A stretch of 64,000 nt of DNA from Pseudobdellovibrionaceae bacterium (GTDB taxonomy: Bacteria > Bdellovibrionota > Bdellovibrionia > Bdellovibrionales > UBA1609): positions 496,001 to 560,000 of the forward strand of contig JACKAM010000001.1 in the NCBI GenBank assembly GCA_020635075.1, read 5' to 3'. Position numbers and translations under genes: made by a program. The notes under the pieces were generated by a model. It made no database searches and was not told the DNA's origin. It saw only the letters and a program-made list of their open reading frames with translations. Shown here piece by piece: positions 59,703 through 64,000 of this stretch (positions within the stretch are counted from its first letter, which is position 1; each line of letters starts with the position of its first letter).

Positions 59703-59746
59703 TCTCACCCGGCCTCTGTAAATTTATGAAATCTTAGGTGCTAAGT

Positions 59747-59784
59747 TTGAGCTAGATCACTGGTTGACCGAATTATTCTATGAT
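59747..59784 (+). promoter_or_regulatory. FNR/CRP-like site and promoter for the hemerythrin gene
   Basis: TTGAG-CTAG-ATCAC (59747-59760) matches the FNR/Dnr consensus TTGAT-N4-ATCAA at eight of ten positions. TATGAT at 59779-59784 is a good -10 at a distance that fits a class II activator. The start codon is 49 bp further on. Confidence 0.5.
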
Positions 59785-59832
59785 CGGCATCGCTGAGATT
59801 GAATATTTGTACGTTTTGGGGAGTGGGGAAAC

Positions 59833-60243
59833 ATGCCAAGTCCGTTAGTAAATCAGCTCAAAAGTGAGCATAGAAAGATTCAGGAAGTCTTCCAGAAAAT
59901 CCGTGAAGTGGGTGGCTCAAGCCCTGAGGGGCGCGCCCTCTTATTTGAAGCCAAAGATCTTATTTTGTCTCATATCAAGACCGAAGATGAGCACATCTAC
60001 CCAAGCCTGGCCCGTTCTGCCGAAGGCCGCGAAGTGGCCGAAGGTTTTGCCAGGGAGATGGGAAACCTCAGCCAGGCGATTATTGACTTCTTCGCCAAAT
60101 ATGAAAAGGGTGACGAGAGTGCCATCCAGTTCGCTGTGGATTTGGGTCGGGTGATGGGGGCCATGTCGACGCGAATCATTCGCGAAGAAAGCCGTCTCTA
60201 CGAGGCCTATGACCGCATGGTTGCCAATCGTATGACGGCTTAA
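59833..60243 (+). CDS. Hemerythrin-like protein with partly degenerate diiron site
   Basis: 136 residues, four-helix HHE fold. His13 (LKSEHRKI), His47 (LILSHIKTEDEHIYPSL), Glu51 and His54 are present. In the second half the usual His residues are not evident: EMGNLSQAI and RIIREESRLYEAYD occupy the places where HxxxE and HxxEE are expected. It may bind one iron or none. Hemerythrin-like proteins sense or carry oxygen, nitric oxide or iron. The upstream FNR-like site suggests low-oxygen or nitrosative control. Confidence 0.85.
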   Translation: MPSPLVNQLKSEHRKIQEVFQKIREVGGSSPEGRALLFEAKDLILSHIKTEDEHIYPSLARSAEGREVAEGFAREMGNLSQAIIDFFAKYEKGDESAIQFAVDLGRVMGAMSTRIIREESRLYEAYDRMVANRMTA

Positions 60244-60265
60244 GATTCGTCGGTCACAAATCCCA

Positions 60266-61090
60266 TTATTGATGAACCATTTCCAGGCGAGCCCGCGGGC
60301 GCTCAATGCCCGCTTCGCGAAAGGCCTGATTCGCCCGCAAATAAATATCGGTCTCAAAGGCCTTTTCAAACTGCACATCAATCACGTAAGCCTTGGCCAT
60401 GAGGCTCACCACAGGCCGGCCATCTTGCAGATTTTCATTGGCCACAATGGCAATGGGCTTTTTCAAAAAAGCGAATCGACTGGTAGCAACAATTTCAAAC
60501 AACAGGTCTCGGGCCTTCTTGATATCTGCATCGGCTGCCAAATGGAAAGTGGTGACGATCATCATGTCCAGTTCGCCCGCATTACCACTGGCCACAACAT
60601 CCGTGATAAACCGGCTATTGGGAATGGTGACCAGGTTGTCGTCAAGAGTGACGAGGCGGACCGCTCTCAAACCAATGGCCTTAATCTCTCCGTAAGTCCC
60701 ATTAAACGAAACCCGGTCACCCACCTGAAAGGGGCGGTCAAAGAGTAAGATCAGTCCCGCTACCACAGAGGCCACCAAATCCTTAAGTGACAGGCCGAGA
60801 GCGACGGCCACCGATCCCCCAGCCGCAAGCATGAGTTCCTTCGGCGGCTGAATGACGGCAAAAAACAAGAAACTAGTCCCCAAAATGTAAGCAAGAAAAT
60901 TAAACACCGTTAAAACTTGCGAGATCAAAAGACGGCGGGCAGGGAAGGCGTCATAAATTGGCTTGGAGATAAACTTGAGAAGCTTGACCAAGCCCACCAA
61001 GAAGGCCATGCCCAGAAGAAACATCCCCACCTTTTCGGATTGAAACAGAGAGGCAAACTGACCAATTTGGTCGAGATCAACTTCATTCAT
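60266..61090 (-). CDS. MscS-family mechanosensitive channel
   Basis: 274 residues from ATG 61090, overlapping the stop of the large partner by 8 bp. Three membrane helices: about 20-40, 55-80 and the pore helix GGSVAVALGLSLKDLVASVVAGLILLFDRPF, followed by the beta domain QVGDRVSFNGTYGEIKAIGLRAVRLVTLDDNLVTIPNS. A C-terminal alpha-beta domain completes the family length. It opens on membrane tension and passes ions or small solutes. Coupling to the STAND-like partner means the two are made together, and the partner may gate it. Confidence 0.94.
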   Translation of the reverse strand: MNEVDLDQIGQFASLFQSEKVGMFLLGMAFLVGLVKLLKFISKPIYDAFPARRLLISQVLTVFNFLAYILGTSFLFFAVIQPPKELMLAAGGSVAVALGLSLKDLVASVVAGLILLFDRPFQVGDRVSFNGTYGEIKAIGLRAVRLVTLDDNLVTIPNSRFITDVVASGNAGELDMMIVTTFHLAADADIKKARDLLFEIVATSRFAFLKKPIAIVANENLQDGRPVVSLMAKAYVIDVQFEKAFETDIYLRANQAFREAGIERPRARLEMVHQ

Positions 61091-63854
61091 AGATAAAGTT
61101 CCTTCCAATCAGGTGAGAGCAAACCACATATTGAGCCTTGGGGTGAATCCGCCAGCGCCCTTCACGGGTTTTATCTAAGAGACCTCCATCTTCGCCAAAC
61201 TTGATAGCCTGTTGAAGATCGCTTTTACCCATTCCTGAAGTTTCCATGAGATCCACAAATGCCAGCGACTCGTGTTTGGCAAGGGCGGCGAAGGCCAAGA
61301 GAGTGGACTCTGTCGCATCAGATAGGGTGCGGGCTCGCGTAAATTCAGGCACCCCCACACGAATGGTTTTGTTGCCTCGTCTTTGGGTGGCCGACTGCCA
61401 AAGTTCTTGAGCTGTACTGGGATTGCCTCGCGACTGTCCCCACAGGAGGCGGAAAAACTGGGCTTCCAGTTCAGTTGAAGCATCAATGATGTCAGTCTTT
61501 TGTACGGCACTGATGACCCGATCAAACTTGAGCTGCAAACCTGACTTGCGATGGCGTTTCATGATTAAGTCTTGAATCTCCGAGTCCGACCACTGTTTAA
61601 GTTCGATATATTCAGCCATGATGTGAGTCTCACCAAAAATGCCTTTGAGGTGAGTCCAGGCCCTTTCGTTGATGGATACGCACCAAAAAACGTTCTCCGC
61701 CTGAATACTGACAATGTCAATTAGGGCCTTGTAGGCCTCCAGTCCACCGAGCTTGTTAAGAAAGAGATTGTGAATGTCATCGAGGAGCAAAACTGTTTTG
61801 CCAATACTCTTTTCACCTTCTCGGAAGTCCTCTTCGGAGTGGATGGTAAATCCAAGAAGTTCGGAGAGAGTTTTATACAATTGAGAAGGGTCTGTGATCT
61901 TTGAGTTAAAGCAATGGTAGCGAACGGCCAATTCCTCATTGGTTTTGGAGGCGATGGACTTCAGAAGTGCCGTCTTACCAATGCCAAAGTTACCGTAGAG
62001 AACGATGGAATCCATCTCTGACTTTCCTGTAAGCCAGCGGTTGATAATCTCACGGCACTGAGAAAGAGGGGAGCGGTTAAGGAAGACTCGAGTCGCATCG
62101 TCGACCTCAAAGCCCTCATCAAACAGGTGGAGATACTCCTCAGAAGGCCTCTCCCAATGGTGGTCTTCCCCGTCCACGGCATCTTCCAGGCGACGCTTAA
62201 AGAGTTCCGAGCTAATTTTCTTACCCAAGTCAAATTGGCCCAACCATTTGAAAAAGCTATTGAGGAGCATGGTGAGGATGGAGCCAGTGAATAAAGTCGG
62301 GCAAATGATGAGGTCCAAGAGGCTGCTGGTGTTCTTGTTAACAAGTTTTTTGCCATTCTCGGGTAGCCAGGAATCCGAAACAACCAGAAGTTCCTCTTTC
62401 CACTTGCGAGCCTCAATAGCAATTAGCAGAAGGTTTAGGTAAACGACCAAATCCCAGACCATATGGTAAATGATGGCTTCGCGGACCATATCTTGAGTGG
62501 CATGTAGAAGTGCCCATTCTGAGAAGAACAAAATACTCAAGCGCCGGGAAGTCGCCTGTACTTCTTTTTGTTTGGCTCGCACCGTATCCAAATTTCGCGA
62601 CAAGAGGATGCGCCCCATGATGCCACTTAAGGCCATGCGGAAAATGCGGTAGAAGAGATAGATTTCTAAATAAGGAAGAAAAGACGACAGCTCTCTCAGG
62701 TCCGTTGACCTAAGGAGTCCCGAGATCAACCACAAGCTGATGAGGGCGAAAATCCAGGGGAGGTAAGGATTCAGTCTGTTGATCCACAAGGCCAATGTCG
62801 TACGCGTCTTAAAATTGAGTGAGCTGCGAGTGAAAAGCTTGGTGCGCCAGTTGTCGAGAAATTTAGAAAACCGGGTAAAGCTTTTAAACAGAAAGAAGGG
62901 TGAAACTAAGAGAATCAACAGGAGAAAGAGCTGGCGGGCCAAGTCGACCCAGCCGCGCAGACCTCCTGTGACCTTCTTTTCCATGTCAAAAAACTTGGCA
63001 ATAAAGAAAGCCAGAAACCGGTAGGGAACAATCTGTACCTCGCGGGTTAGATCCCTCAGCCAATCTTCGTCCAGGTGCCAGACCGACATCTCATTTGCCT
63101 TTAGGCGAGCTGACAGGGTCTCCGCTCGGACCTGGCCGGCATTAAGCAGAAGTCCCACTGAGATCTCGCGCGCGGACCTCTGCAGTTTTTCCACTTTGCC
63201 AATGAGTTCGGCTCTTTCCTTTTCAGCCTGTTGTTGGGACTCAAGGATGGTTTTAATCAATTCCTTTTCGTCATTACCCGAAGTCTTAAAAGCTTCGGGT
63301 GGGGAAGGTAGTTCAGGAACTTCCACCTCATCCGTCGCCTCTAGAAGATCAGAGAGGGTTTGATCCACAATTTCACGCCAAATGGCGTTGGCACGGACAT
63401 AGAACTTTTCCCTCAAGGGGCGTGAAGTTTGTTTGAGATCCTGGCCATCAATTTCTCGAATCTCATCAATCAATCCGCGAATGTGTTTGAGCTCAGCCTG
63501 GCCGCGCTCGGATTTTTCTTTCTTTATGAGTGCCAGATTTTCCCGGTAACCCTCAAGTTCTGCCAAATACTGATTGAGAATGCGAGCCCCTGACTCCCGA
63601 GCCTCTTTGGCCTTTTGTTCGGCCAAGACCTTTCGCTCACGTGCCTCTGACTGCTCCGATTCGGCCTCTTTTTCCGCCTCTTCCAGATCACTCATGGCCT
63701 GGCTATGCTGCTCCACCTCCTCTTGGGCCTTCTTAAGAGGCGCCGAAATGTCCTTATTTTCAGCGTCAGGGAGCTGAGCAAAGGAAGTTGCTGGAGTGAG
63801 AAGAAGCCCAAGCAGGGTCAAAACTGTGACAGCTAAGTGTGATACGGGTGCCAT
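61083..63854 (-). CDS. Membrane protein with periplasmic coiled coil and C-terminal STAND/AAA-like ATPase
   Basis: 923 residues from ATG 63854, chosen for the AGAAGGA ribosome site; the frame reaches 63902. A signal peptide ends near residue 26 (TSFA). A Glu/Lys-rich coiled coil of about 230 residues lies in the periplasm, like MscK/MscM N-termini. Six or more membrane segments span about residues 280-530. The cytosolic end has Walker A YGNFGIGKTALLKS (about 620-632), Walker B TVLLLDDIHNL (about 687-697), a sensor-like stretch VFWCVSINERAW, and a winged-helix-like tail. The next gene, coupled by overlap, is an MscS channel. I know no described family with this whole layout. Confidence 0.85.
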   Translation of the reverse strand: MAPVSHLAVTVLTLLGLLLTPATSFAQLPDAENKDISAPLKKAQEEVEQHSQAMSDLEEAEKEAESEQSEARERKVLAEQKAKEARESGARILNQYLAELEGYRENLALIKKEKSERGQAELKHIRGLIDEIREIDGQDLKQTSRPLREKFYVRANAIWREIVDQTLSDLLEATDEVEVPELPSPPEAFKTSGNDEKELIKTILESQQQAEKERAELIGKVEKLQRSAREISVGLLLNAGQVRAETLSARLKANEMSVWHLDEDWLRDLTREVQIVPYRFLAFFIAKFFDMEKKVTGGLRGWVDLARQLFLLLILLVSPFFLFKSFTRFSKFLDNWRTKLFTRSSLNFKTRTTLALWINRLNPYLPWIFALISLWLISGLLRSTDLRELSSFLPYLEIYLFYRIFRMALSGIMGRILLSRNLDTVRAKQKEVQATSRRLSILFFSEWALLHATQDMVREAIIYHMVWDLVVYLNLLLIAIEARKWKEELLVVSDSWLPENGKKLVNKNTSSLLDLIICPTLFTGSILTMLLNSFFKWLGQFDLGKKISSELFKRRLEDAVDGEDHHWERPSEEYLHLFDEGFEVDDATRVFLNRSPLSQCREIINRWLTGKSEMDSIVLYGNFGIGKTALLKSIASKTNEELAVRYHCFNSKITDPSQLYKTLSELLGFTIHSEEDFREGEKSIGKTVLLLDDIHNLFLNKLGGLEAYKALIDIVSIQAENVFWCVSINERAWTHLKGIFGETHIMAEYIELKQWSDSEIQDLIMKRHRKSGLQLKFDRVISAVQKTDIIDASTELEAQFFRLLWGQSRGNPSTAQELWQSATQRRGNKTIRVGVPEFTRARTLSDATESTLLAFAALAKHESLAFVDLMETSGMGKSDLQQAIKFGEDGGLLDKTREGRWRIHPKAQYVVCSHLIGRNFIYE

Positions 63855-64000
63855 AGATTCCTTCTGAGTAATTGAGTGAAATGAATCTATTCGTTCCTTC
63901 ATCCCAATTCAAACATAATGCAGTGGACGCCTTGTTGGTAACAACAAAGCGTCAAATAGGGAGGAGATCAGGTTCTGGGCGAAAGGATCAAGGGCTCGCA

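Noticed and set aside
1..64000. CRISPR arrays, rRNA, tRNA, prophage or transposase genes
   Set aside because: No direct-repeat array, no cloverleaf with a GTTCGA-type arm in the intergenic regions, and no recombinase or phage structural gene was seen.

Overview
The window is ordinary chromosomal DNA, roughly half G+C, densely packed with genes on both strands. It has no rRNA, tRNA, CRISPR array, transposase or phage module that I can see. Gene content suggests a free-living Gram-negative bacterium with an outer membrane and many lipoproteins. It most resembles Bdellovibrionota or another former deltaproteobacterial lineage: an SWIB-domain protein with a histone-H1-like Lys/Ala tail, a FQNC-type lipoprotein signal on a dihaem cytochrome, NamZ and SleB-type wall hydrolases, a secreted nuclease-like protein, and BolA, Orn, AhcY and EttA of proteobacterial type. 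This placement is inference from content, not from a phylogenetic marker.

Layout. 1-5.9 kb: end of a surface-polysaccharide locus (sugar amidotransferase, carbamoyltransferase, GT-C membrane glycosyltransferase, Gfo/Idh/MocA oxidoreductase, GT2). 6-9.2 kb: metal-uptake operon (small secreted protein, outer-membrane protein, ZnuA, ZnuB) with no ATPase gene beside it. 9.2-13.8 kb: MoxR / DUF58 / large DUF4129-like membrane protein. 13.8-18.9 kb: degenerate deacetylase-like lipoprotein, HD hydrolase, SGNH protein, epimerase, NamZ. 18.9-20.1 kb: a gene-poor gap with a perfect 76-bp inverted repeat, a MITE-like element and two minus-strand terminators. 20.1-22.1 kb: proBA. 22.1-24.7 kb: response regulator / HDOD / histidine kinase operon. 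24.9-33.6 kb: purEK, two tRNA-dihydrouridine synthases, glutaredoxin, an APC transporter, a methyltransferase, EVE and fumC. 33.6-47.4 kb: mixed housekeeping and unknown genes, including LOG, an EEP hydrolase, TSUP, bolA, ettA, a J-domain protein, the SWIB protein, map, ahcY, cytochrome c, orn and Smr. 47.7-51.2 kb: YhhQ, then a duplicated-DUF1538 membrane protein with two P-II-like proteins. 51.9-58.8 kb: a seven-gene operon for cleavage of an amino-phenolic ring. 59-63.9 kb: a SleB-type hydrolase, a hemerythrin-like protein with an FNR-like site, and an MscS channel translationally coupled to a 923-residue membrane protein ending in a STAND/AAA-like ATPase.

The best candidates for undescribed biology are: (1) the MscS channel plus NTPase pair at 60.3-63.9 kb; (2) the ring-cleavage operon at 51.9-58.8 kb, which adds an asparaginase-II-like protein with altered metal-site residues, an LLM flavoprotein and an SDR that seems to start at ATT; and (3) the DUF1538 membrane protein with a pair of P-II-like regulators at 48.6-51.2 kb. 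Many start codons here are GTG or TTG, and several adjacent genes share ATGA overlaps, so translational coupling is common.
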